Source of the DNA: Auanema rhodensis
Lineage: Eukaryota; Nematoda; Chromadorea; Rhabditida; Rhabditidae
Direction: 5' to 3'
NCBI GenBank assembly: GCA_964057225.1
Contig: OZ059894.1
Coordinates: 12,968,131-13,032,130, forward strand
DNA length: 64,000 nucleotides
Of the stretch, positions 22,001 to 30,638 are shown one piece after another (the first letter of the stretch is position 1; every line of letters starts with the position of its first letter). The notes under the pieces were generated by a model. The model saw nothing but the letters and a program-made list of their open reading frames with translations. It made no database searches and was not told the origin of the DNA. The position numbers and the translations under genes are program-made.

Positions 22001-25000
22001 AAAATTTAAAATTGTTCCGAGAAACATGATTAAATGAAGAAAATAGAGTAAAATGAATTGGAAAATTTTAAAATATTTTCATGTTTTATTTTTTGAGTAT
22101 CAAAATATTTAAAATTATATCTTCTTTACTGTTAAAAACATTATTAAATGAATGATTTGTTTCGAAATTATTGTAAAAATTTAAAATTGTTCCAAGAAAC
22201 ATGATTAAATGAAGAAAATGGAGTAAAATGAATTGGAAAATTTTAAAATATTTTCATGTTTTATTTTTTGAGTATCAAAATATTCAAACTTTTTTTTTCA
22301 CTGTTTAAAATCTTAATGAACGAATGAATTGTTTCAAAACTATTGTAAAAATTTGAGATTGTTTCAAAATACGTGATTAAATGAAGAAAATGGAATAAAA
22401 TGAATTGGAAAATTATAAAATATTTCCATGTTTTATTTTCTTAGTATCAGAAAATTCAAATTAAGATCGTTTTTAATGTTTAAAATCTTAATGAACGAAT
22501 GAATTGTTTCAAAACTATTGTAAAAATATGAGATTGTTTCAAAATACGTGATTAAATGAAGAAAATAGAGTAAAATGAATTGGAAAATTATAAAATATTT
22601 TCATGTTTTATTTCTTGAGTATCAAAATATTCAAAATTATATCTTTTTTACTGTTAAAAACATTATTAACTGGATGATTTGTTTCAAAACTATTGTAAAA
22701 ATATGAGATTGTTTCAAAATACGTGATCAAATGAAGAAAATGGAGTAAAATGAATTGGAAAATTATAAAATATTTTCATGTTTTATTTCTTGAGTATCAA
22801 AATATTTAAACTTTTTTTTTTCACTGTTTAAAATCTTACAGAACGAATGAATTGTTTCAAAACTATTGTAAAAATTTGAGATTGTTTCAAAATACGTGAT
22901 TAAATGAAGAAAATGGAGTAAAATGAATTAGAAAATTATAAAATATTTCCATGTTTTATTTTCTTATTATCAGAAAATTCAAATTAAGATCGTTTTTAAT
23001 GTTTCAAATCTTAATGAACGAATGAATTGTTTCAAAACTATTGTAAAAATATGAGATTGTTTCAAAATACGTGATTAAATGAAGAAAATGGAGTAAAATG
23101 AATTGGAAAAATATAAAATATTTTCATGTTTTATTTCTTGAGTTTCAAAATATTCAAACTTTTTTTTTTCACTGTTTAAAATCTTAATGAACGAATGAAT
23201 TGTTTCAAAACTATTGTAAAAATTTGAGATTGTTTCAAAATACGTGATTAAATGAAGAAAATAGAGTAAAATGAATTGGAAAATTATAAAATATTTTCAT
23301 GTTTTATTTTTTGAGTATCAAAATATTTGAAATTATAACTTCTTTACTGTTAAAAACATTATTAACTGGATGATTTGTTTCGAAATTATTGTAAAAATTT
23401 AAAATTGTTCCAAGAAACATGATTAAATGAAGAAAATAGAGTAAAATGAATTGGAAAATTATAAAATATTTTCATGTTTTATTTTTTATTTTTTGAGTAT
23501 CAAAATAATTAAAATTATATCTACTTTACTGTTAAAAACATTATTAACTGGATGATTTGTTTCGAAATTATTGTAAAATTTAAAATTGTTCCAAGAAACA
23601 TGATTAAATGAAGAAAATAGAGTAAAATGAATTGGAAAATTTTAAAATATTTTCATGTTTTATTTCTTGAGTATCAAAATATTCAAACTTTTTTTTTCAC
23701 TGTTTAAAATCTTAATGAACGAATGATTTGTTTCGAAATTATTGTAAAATTTAAAATTGTTCCAAGAAACATGATTAAATGAAGAAAATAGAGTAAAATG
23801 AATTGGAAAATTTTAAAATATTTTCATGTTTTATTTTTTGAGTATCAAAATATTTAAAATTATATCTTCTTTACTGTTAAAAACATTATTAAATGAATGA
23901 TTTGTTTCGAAATTATTGTAAAAATTTAAAATTGTTCCAAGAAACATGATTAAATGAAGAAAATAGAGTAAAATGAATTGGAAAATTATAAAATATTTTC
24001 ATGTTTTATTTCTTGAGTATCAAAATATTCAAACTTTTTTTTTCACTGTTTAAAATCTTAATGAACGAATGATTTGTTTCGAAATTATTGTAAAATTTAA
24101 AATTGTTCCAAGAAACATGATTAAATGAAGAAAATAGAGTAAAATGAATTGGAAAATTTTAAAATATTTTCATGTTTTATTTTTTGAGTATCAAAATATT
24201 TAAAATTATATCTTCTTTACTGTTAAAAACATTATTAAATGAATGATTTGTTTCGAAATTATTGTAAAAATTTAAAATTGTTCCAAGAAACATGATTAAA
24301 TGAAGAAAATGGAATAAAATGAATTGGAAAATTATAAAATATTTCCATGTTTTATTTCTTGAGTATCAAAATATTCAAAATTATATCTTTTTTACTGTTA
24401 AAAACATTATTAACTGGATGATTTGTTACGAAATTATTGCAAAAATATGAGATTGTTTCAAAATACGTGATTAAATGAAGAAAATGGAGTAAAATGAATT
24501 GGAAAATTATAAAATATTTTCCTGTTTTATTTCTTGAGTTTCAAAATATTCAAACTTTTTTTTTTCACTGTTTAAAATCTTAATGAACGAATGAATTGTT
24601 TCAAAACTATTGTAAAAATATGAGATTGTTTCAAAATACGTGATTAAATGAAGAAAATAGAGTAAAATGAATTGGAATATTATAAAATATTTTCATGTTT
24701 TATTTCTTGAGTATCAAAATACTCAAACTTTTTTTTTTCACTGTTTAAAATCTTAATGAACGAATGAATTGTTTCAAAACTATTGTAAAAATATGAGATT
24801 GTTTCAAAATACGTGATTAAATAAAGAAAATGGAGTAAAATGAATTGGAAAATTATAAAATATTTTCATGTTTTATTTCTTGAGTTTCAAAATATTCAAA
24901 CTTTTTTTTTTCACTGTTTAAAATCTTAATGAACGAATGAATTGTTTCAAAACTATTGTAAAAATATGAGATTGTTTCAAAATACGTGATTAAATGAAGA

Positions 25001-26189
25001 AAATGGAGTAAAATGAATTGGAAAATTATAAAATATTTCCATGTTTTATTTTCTTAGTATCAGAAAATTCAAATTAAGATCGTTTTTAATGTTTCAAATC
25101 TCAATGAACGAATGAATTGTTTCAAAACTATTGTAAAAATATGAGATTGTTTCAAAATACGTGATTAAATGAAGAAAATGGAGTAAAATGAATTGGAAAA
25201 TTATAAAATATTTCCATGTTTTATTTTCTTATTATCAGAAAATTCAAATTAAGATCGTTTTTAATGTTTCAAATCTTAATGAACGAATTAATTGTTTCAA
25301 AACTATTGTAAAAATATGAGATTGTTTCCAAATACGTGATTAAATGAAGAAAATAGAGTAAAATGAATTGGAAAATTATAAAATATATCCATGTTTTATT
25401 TTTTTTTTTCTTTTTTTTTTCAACTTTTTTTTTTCACTGTTTAAAATCTTAATGAACGAATGAATTGTTTCAAAACTATTGTAAAAATTTGAGATTGTTT
25501 CAAAATACGTGATTAAATGAAGAAAATGGAGTAAAATGAATTGGAAAATTATAAAATATTTCCATGTTTCATTTTTTTAGTATCAGAAAATTCAAATTAA
25601 GATCGTTTTTAATGTTTCAAATCTCAATGAACGAATGAATTGTTTCAAAACTATTCTAAAAATATGAGATTGTTTCAAAATACGTGATTAAATGAAGAAA
25701 ATGGAGTAAAATGAATTGGAAAATTATAAAATATTTTCATGTTTTATTTCTTGAGTTTCAAAATATTCAAACTTTTTTTTTTCACTGTTTAAAATCTTAA
25801 TGAACGAATGAATTGTTTCAAAACTATTGTAAAAATTTGAGATTGTTTCAAAATACGTGATTAAATGAAGAAAATAGAGTAAAATGAATTGGAAAATTAT
25901 AAAATATTTTCATGTTTTATTTTTTGAGTATCAAAATAATTAAAATTATATCTACTTTACTGTTAAAAACATTATTAACTGGATGATTTGTTTCGAAATT
26001 ATTGTAAAATTTAAAATTGTTCCAAGAAACATGATTAAATGAAGAAAATAGAGTAAAATGAATTGGAAAATTTTAAAATATTTTCATGTTTTATTTTTTG
26101 AGTATCAAAATATTTGAAATTATATCTTCTTTACTGTTAAAAACATTATTAAATGAATGATTTGTTTCAAAATTATTGTAAAAATTTAA

Positions 26190-26365
26190 ATTATATCCCA
26201 TGTCTTAAGCTATTTATTTTCCAAATAACATATCTTCTCGGTAATCAATAAAACAAAAATTAACAGAAATCAACAGTATTTCGTAACACATTGTAAAATG
26301 AGCGTATCATTGCCCGTGGTGCTAACCAGTAATGACACGCCCCCTAACTAACACATAAACATCAG
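26190..26365 (+). repeat. Upstream inverted terminal repeat of DIRS copy 2
   Basis: 176 bp, the inverse of 30427-30602. It carries G at 26312 (ATTGCCC) where copy 1 has A, and the partner ITR of this copy has the matching C at 30480. It leads into Gag after 32 bp. Confidence 0.93.
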
Positions 26366-26397
26366 TTTTATTTTCCGACATACGCTGATCGGTCGCT

Positions 26398-27123
26398 ATG
26401 CCGTCTTCACGGGAACCTTCAACTCCCCGTGATTTGGATTCTTCGTCACATTATTCGCGTTCGCCTTCGCGAGAGCAAGATATTCGACGTTCACGTTCTA
26501 GATCCGTTTCGTCATCTAGATCCTGTTCACTATCTCTCAGGCCTTTTAAGCGTCAGAGGCCTTGTCCTCAACCTAGCTCTGTTCCTTTACCTCCTTCAAC
26601 TCCAGCCTCCAAGGAACGACCGGTTATCTCGCTTGCGGAAGATCTTCTTACTAACTTTGAACATCTCGCAGCTGGTATTACTCTCCTTCCTTCGGACCGC
26701 TCATCACTAATTCAAGAACTCCCTCGCCCGGAATCCATCTTAGCAGATCTCCCGGTGTTGGACTCTAAACTTCAAAATCTTTTGGATGGCTCAACGAGAT
26801 CATTTCATAAAGTATCAGAACAGGAGTTACGAGGACTTTACGAAAACGAGTTACAAGTTTTGAATATCGTTACTATTATCCGTTTTCTCGGATCCAATGA
26901 TGAAGGTGGCCCACTTTCTCCGAAAGTTGCTGGTTATCTCTCAATTCTGGAACGCTTTGTCAGTGCAAATCTGCGCACTTTCTTAGGAGCAACTCGAGAG
27001 CTTGCCCTTCTCAGAATGGGATTCTCTCGCCCTTCACAGAGCATGCCGAACTATCGTAAAGTTGGCCTTAGTTCGTCTTCCTCCTTTGATACGGTACTAG
27101 GAGTAAGTCACTCCGCCTTTTAA
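26398..27123 (+). CDS. Gag-like protein (ORF1) of DIRS copy 2
   Basis: 241-codon first ORF of this copy, the presumed RNA-binding/particle protein of the element. It has the same RS-rich N-terminus (about 14-48), Pro-rich linker and helical C-terminal part as the other copy. Asp28 here replaces Asn28 (GAT/AAT at 26479); changes at 26448, 26547 and 26553 are silent. The ATG at 26398 is the first in the transcript region after the ITR. In spliced RNA codon 235 (GGA, ending 27102) is joined to exon 2 at 27146; in unspliced RNA translation stops at 27121-27123. Function is inferred from position and composition; no diagnostic Gag motif is visible. Confidence 0.75.
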   Translation: MPSSREPSTPRDLDSSSHYSRSPSREQDIRRSRSRSVSSSRSCSLSLRPFKRQRPCPQPSSVPLPPSTPASKERPVISLAEDLLTNFEHLAAGITLLPSDRSSLIQELPRPESILADLPVLDSKLQNLLDGSTRSFHKVSEQELRGLYENELQVLNIVTIIRFLGSNDEGGPLSPKVAGYLSILERFVSANLRTFLGATRELALLRMGFSRPSQSMPNYRKVGLSSSSSFDTVLGVSHSAF

Positions 27124-27145
27124 CCTTATATTATTTGTTTTACAG
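27103..27145 (+). other. 43-nt spliceosomal intron joining Gag to RT, copy 2
   Basis: Donor GTAAGT at 27103-27108, branch-like TTTTAAC with the A at 27123, acceptor TTTTACAG ending at 27145. It contains the Gag stop codon (27121-27123). The RT frame is closed upstream by TAA at 27104-27106, inside the donor. It is identical to copy 1, as expected if element genomes are unspliced RNA. Confidence 0.8.
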
Positions 27146-29209
27146 GCTCAGGCCGTGGAACTGTTTGGGCGAGCACTGCGAGCCGAACTGAGAAAACCTA
27201 ACGAGGTTATGAAACACCGCTCGGAGCAATCTCAACGTCGTGTGGTACCATCGGACCGTAGACACACTGTTAATAGGAAAACTACTTCCCGCTCTGTTGC
27301 TCAACGTACGAAGTTAGTTCCCTCCTTTTCTGCACGTTCATTAGCCAATCATTGTTCATTTTGGTTTTCTATTTCGTCTGATTTGTTCATTTTGCAATCA
27401 GTTATTAATTATCGTTTACCATTTAACGGTTCTCTACCTCCTTTGAGTAATTTTGATTCCTCGCTTAATCACTCGGTCTCTTCAAGAAACCTTGACTTAT
27501 TGATAGTGGATATGCTGTCAGAAGGCACCATTAGACCTATTCAAAAAAATGAAAAGGTATTCTTATCCCCTGCTTTTGTTGTGCCCAAGAAAGATGGAGA
27601 GTTTCGCTTTATTTTGAATCTGAGACGACTCAATTCATATCTGCAGGACCTTCCCTTCAAGCTAGAATCAATTAAAGATGTATCACTATTGATACAACCA
27701 TCGGATTGGTTAGCTAAAATAGATTTCTCGTCTGCATATCATGCTGTTCCTATTGATCCAGAACATCAACCTTTCCTAGCTTTTCGAGCTGGAGGTTCTG
27801 GTTATGTTTTTCAAGCCATGCCATTTGGCCTTAGTTCAGCTCCATTCACTTTTCATAAGATCGTTAGAGTCCTTGCTTCGTATTTACGAAGTAAAGGAGT
27901 TCGCATTATTAACTATCTAGACGATTGGCTGTTTATTGGGTCATCTGTCACTCAAGTACAAGAGCATATTCAGTTAGCCTTGTGTTTATTCAAGCAATCT
28001 GGTTTCTCAGTTAACCACACTAAGTCCATTTTAATCCCTACTCAAAGAATAGAATTTCTGGGAATCAATCTAAATGCCCAGGAAGGTACATGGTCAATAC
28101 CAGTATCAAAGTTAGATCGCATTCAAAATGCATTAGATCGGGTAAATAAACCAGACGCCACATTAAGATGTTTTGCATCCCTGTTGGGCTTATTGAACTT
28201 TACTGCTATTGTTCATCCCGAAATCAGTTTTTTCGTTCACTCTCTCCAACGTGCGCTAGGTGTGGTATCCTTGAAAGCTCTCTCTTCTTCTTTACACATT
28301 AACGAAAAGTTAAATAGATCGCGAGATTTGGACATAATATTTCCTCAAGTTAAATTTATCTTGGAAACTGTAATGCATCTGCCTGTTTCGTTTTGTCCGT
28401 TTTCACCTTCGATAACTATAACATCCGACGCTTCCTTGCGAGGATATGGAGGTTGTATGGACGGTCAACAAATTTCCGGAATCTGGTCTATTGAAGAAAA
28501 GAAACTTCATATTAACTGGAGAGAACTGAGCGCTGCTTATAAAGCGGTTTCCTTCTTCCTCAAATCTAAAAGTTACGTAGACGTGACCTTACTTCTTGAT
28601 AACATGTCGGCTATTGCTTATATTAACAAACGAGGAGGCACTCGTTCGGCTGAAGGCTCAGATATAGCCTTAAAGTTATGGGAATTTTGCACTGTCCGCG
28701 GTATCAGAATAAAAGCTTCTCATATTCCGGGACGACAAAATATTTCCGCCGACAAGTTATCGAGAGGACAGTTCTTAGATAGTGAGGAGTGGTCCTTACA
28801 TGATGAAATCATTAAAGAAATATTCCTTGAATGGGGAACACCTAACATTGATCTATTTGCTTCTTCAAATAATTTCAAATTAGATAGATATATTTCATAC
28901 CTTCCAGACCCGGGAGCTTGCTTTATCAACTCCTTTGCCGTAAATTGGGCAGAAGTATCACAAGGATACGCTTACATTTTCCCTCCATTTTCAATGGTGG
29001 GGAAAGCAATAGCAAAGATTGTTCGAGATCGATGCAAAGCAATCTTAATAGCTCCGAACTGGACAAGTCAATATTGGTTCCCTACATTAAAGAAAATTCA
29101 CAAGGAAGTACGGGTATTACAACACCCTTACCTTTTACGGAACCCAGTGGGAGAAGTTCACCCACTGTTGAAGAGCCACAACTTCCAGCTCTTAGCATGG
29201 AGAATTTGA
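27146..29209 (+). CDS. Reverse transcriptase-RNase H-methyltransferase-like polyprotein, exon 2, DIRS copy 2
   Basis: 687 codons from the intron acceptor, beginning AQAVELFGRAL; joined to Gag it gives 922 aa. The domain order is a basic N-terminal linker (about 1-60), RT with all core motifs including YLDD, RNase H with its four acidic residues, and a C-terminal module with NIDLFAS, YLPDPGACF, FPPFS and APNW typical of DIRS pol proteins and related to Dam-like methyltransferases; whether that module still methylates cannot be judged, since the FPPF only loosely resembles a catalytic D/N-P-P-Y/F. No internal stop. Substitutions against the other copy are Ser96 (27432) and His109 (27470), both outside the RT core. 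A GTG at 27155 is not needed as a start if splicing occurs. The TGA at 29207-29209 overlaps the preferred YR start. Confidence 0.92.
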   Translation, partial: AQAVELFGRALRAELRKPNEVMKHRSEQSQRRVVPSDRRHTVNRKTTSRSVAQRTKLVPSFSARSLANHCSFWFSISSDLFILQSVINYRLPFNGSLPPLSNFDSSLNHSVSSRNLDLLIVDMLSEGTIRPIQKNEKVFLSPAFVVPKKDGEFRFILNLRRLNSYLQDLPFKLESIKDVSLLIQPSDWLAKIDFSSAYHAVPIDPEHQPFLAFRAGGSGYVFQAMPFGLSSAPFTFHKIVRVLASYLRSKGVRIINYLDDWLFIGSSVTQVQEHIQLALCLFKQSGFSVNHTKSILIPTQRIEFLGINLNAQEGTWSIPVSKLDRIQNALDRVNKPDATLRCFASLLGLLNFTAIVHPEISFFVHSLQRALGVVSLKALSSSLHINEKLNRSRDLDIIFPQVKFILETVMHLPVSFCPFSPSITITSDASLRGYGGCMDGQQISGIWSIEEKKLHINWRELSAAYKAVSFFLKSKSYVDVTLLLDNMSAIAYINKRGGTRSAEGSDIALKLWEFCTVRGIRIKASHIPGRQNISADKLSRGQFLDSEEWSLHDEIIKEIFLEWGTPNIDLFASSNNFKLDRYISYLPDPGACFINSFAVNWAEVSQGYAYIFPPFSMVGKAIAKIVRDRCKAILIAPNWTSQYWFPTLKKIHKEVRVLQHPYLLRNPVGEVHPLLKSHNFQLLAWRI

Positions 29210-30129
29210 CTGGCCTAATTCCTGATATATCTAATGATACCATGTCTCTATTCTTAAACTCCTGGGCTGCAGGAACTCGTAAGCAATATAATTCAGCTCT
29301 TAAAAAGTGGGAAATTTATTGTGCATCTCACAAAATTTCTATTACTCCCTCTCCTTCAACCGCTGCAGATTTTTTGTCATCTATGTTTAACGACAAAGCC
29401 GTTTCAACAGTTTTGGGCTATAAATCCGCACTTTGTGCTTTAGCTGACTTTCTGAAAATTAGTCCCCCTCTTCGGGATAACCCATTACTTAGTAGAATAT
29501 CTAGGGGAGCGTTCAGATTAAAACCTCCACAACCTAAATATATAGATTCTTGGGAACCTTCCATTGTTCTTTCATATTTAGAAAGTCTGGGGCCCAACAA
29601 CGAATTATCGTTGGAACTACTAACCAAAAAATTAGCAATGCTATTAGCTTTATGCTCCCCAAAACGAGTGTCAGAAATAGCGCAGTTCTCTATAGACCAT
29701 GTTCAATTCAATGATAACGGTGTTACGTTTTTCATAAATTATAGAAATAAAAATAGAAAAGCGGGAATACCTCATAAAGCTACCTATGAGATTTCTTTAG
29801 ACAGACCGTTACTCTGTCCGGTAGCATGTATTAAAGCATATTTAGACAAAACTGAGTCTAAACGGCTTTCAAATAATTTACTGATATCCATCTCACAAGG
29901 AACGAGTATTACAAGTACAACAGTAGCTCGGTGGATAAGGGATATTTTATCGTTGGCAAAAATACCGCATAGATTTTCTGCGCACTCTACCCGTCACGCT
30001 TCTACTTCGTCAGCTTTTAAAAAAGGGGTTCCATTGAAAACTATAATGAGTGCCGCAAATTGGAAATCCGACACTTCATTTTTCAAACACTACTGCAGAA
30101 CCAGATCCTTTCAAGCTGCAATTTTTTGA
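28918..30129 (+). CDS. Tyrosine recombinase (YR) of DIRS copy 2
   Basis: 403 open codons; the likely real start is Met94 (ATG 29197-29199), giving 310 aa and a 13-nt overlap with the end of RT, a layout that would suit termination-reinitiation or a separate transcript. Arg250, His356, Arg359, Trp382 and Tyr392 form a complete YR active site, with Trp at the position often held by His. The region 210-300 (TKKLAMLLALCSPKRVSEIA) fits the first catalytic helices. Phe73 (29134) and Ser126 (29293) differ from copy 1; the change at 29134 is silent in the RT frame, and that at 29484 is silent here. The stop lies 3 bp before the ICR. Confidence 0.9.
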   Translation: MLYQLLCRKLGRSITRIRLHFPSIFNGGESNSKDCSRSMQSNLNSSELDKSILVPYIKENSQGSTGITTPLPFTEPSGRSSPTVEEPQLPALSMENLTGLIPDISNDTMSLFLNSWAAGTRKQYNSALKKWEIYCASHKISITPSPSTAADFLSSMFNDKAVSTVLGYKSALCALADFLKISPPLRDNPLLSRISRGAFRLKPPQPKYIDSWEPSIVLSYLESLGPNNELSLELLTKKLAMLLALCSPKRVSEIAQFSIDHVQFNDNGVTFFINYRNKNRKAGIPHKATYEISLDRPLLCPVACIKAYLDKTESKRLSNNLLISISQGTSITSTTVARWIRDILSLAKIPHRFSAHSTRHASTSSAFKKGVPLKTIMSAANWKSDTSFFKHYCRTRSFQAAIF

Positions 30130-30132
30130 AAG

Positions 30133-30208
30133 ATAGCTTAAGACATGGGATATAATTTCTTAAATTTTCCTATTTTATGAAGTAAAATTTTAATTATATC
30201 CCATGTCT
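30133..30208 (+). repeat. Internal complementary region (ICR) of DIRS copy 2
   Basis: 30133-30156 is the reverse complement of the first 24 bp of the element (26190-26213); 30157-30208 is the reverse complement of the last 52 bp (30587-30638). The ICR also has its own inverted arms, AGACATGGGATATAAT and its complement (30141-30156, 30193-30208), around the 36-bp extension complement. Confidence 0.92.
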
Positions 30209-30426
30209 GACTTCCCTCCACCATCCCCTGTGTGTGTTCACCATCCCTCTTTTATATTCAGCTTGAAAAAAATGTTTATGTTATTGCAGTAGATGGTCGT
30301 CTTCGAACTCAATACCTGTAAAACCTTTTAATAGAAACAACAGTAAAATGAAGAAGTGATTTTATTGTTTCTTTTGTTTTGATGTTATATACCTTGTTAC
30401 ATTGTGAAGTTTATATTTTTTTGACT
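30209..30426 (+). other. Non-coding spacer between ICR and downstream ITR, copy 2
   Basis: 218 bp, no ORF of note. It holds CACCATCCC twice and the antisense TATA-like box at 30249-30256. Nothing else recognised. Confidence 0.7.
30249..30256 (-). promoter_or_regulatory. TATA-like box pointing antisense, copy 2
   Basis: CTTTTATA on the plus strand, i.e. TATAAAAG on minus, unchanged from copy 1. It would drive RNA toward the ICR and the YR gene on the opposite strand. Motif evidence only. Confidence 0.35.
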
Positions 30427-30602
30427 CTGATGTTTATGTGTTAGTTAGGGGGCGTGTCATTACTGGTTAGCACCACGGGCAATGATACGCTCATTTTACA
30501 ATGTGTTACGAAATACTGTTGATTTCTGTTAATTTTTGTTTTATTGATTACCGAGAAGATATGTTATTTGGAAAATAAATAGCTTAAGACATGGGATATA
30601 AT
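30427..30602 (+). repeat. Downstream inverted terminal repeat of DIRS copy 2
   Basis: 176 bp, CTGATGTTTATG to GGGATATAAT. It carries C at 30480, complementary to the copy-specific G at 26312, and AATAAA at 30574-30579. Confidence 0.93.
30574..30579 (+). promoter_or_regulatory. Candidate polyadenylation signal, copy 2
   Basis: AATAAA inside the downstream ITR, 59 bp before the element end; the usual 10-30 nt spacing would place the RNA end near the ITR/extension boundary. Motif only. Confidence 0.4.
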
Positions 30603-30638
30603 TAAAATTTTACTTCATAAAATAGGAAAATTTAAGAA
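30603..30638 (+). repeat. Terminal extension of DIRS copy 2
   Basis: 36 bp after the ITR, ending TTTAAGAA against satellite AATTGTTCC. It is absent from the upstream end; its complement is in the ICR at 30157-30192. Confidence 0.85.

Larger units (their letters stand above)
10582..26189 (+). repeat. AT-rich satellite array, block II (about 90 monomers)
   Basis: Same satellite and polarity as block I, resuming inside the monomer split by DIRS copy 1. From 10582 to about 13.5 kb it continues the long higher-order series (C, GAGCAAAATG, B, A, B and so on to the next GTGATTTAATG and C at 13498). Then come the 13498-15947 amplification, more A/B monomers to about 18.7 kb, and from about 18.78 kb interspersed type D monomers. 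It ends at the DIRS copy 2 insertion in a type D monomer. No gene or other element seen. Confidence 0.97.
26190..30638 (+). mobile_element. DIRS-type tyrosine-recombinase retrotransposon, copy 2 (full length, 4449 bp)
   Basis: Same element as 6133-10581 but on the plus strand and exactly the same length. ITRs are 26190-26365 and 30427-30602, extension 30603-30638, ICR 30133-30208. I found about 13 differences from copy 1: 26312, 26448, 26479, 26547, 26553, 27432, 27470, 29134, 29293, 29484, two adjacent bases in the spacer, and 30480 (about 0.3%). The flanks ending at 26189 and starting at 30639 rejoin into a normal type D tail (TTTAAAATTGTTCC), so there is again no target-site duplication. 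The paralogous satellite further right lacks the element. Confidence 0.96.

Noticed and set aside
27100-27160. Programmed frameshift between Gag and RT, or GTG start of RT at 27155
   Set aside because: The strong donor, branch-like site and acceptor with exact phase fit splicing better, and no slippery heptamer was seen before the Gag stop; not fully excluded.
30133-30208. Rho-independent-type terminator hairpin
   Set aside because: The inverted arms are explained by the ICR copying both element ends, and the context is eukaryotic.
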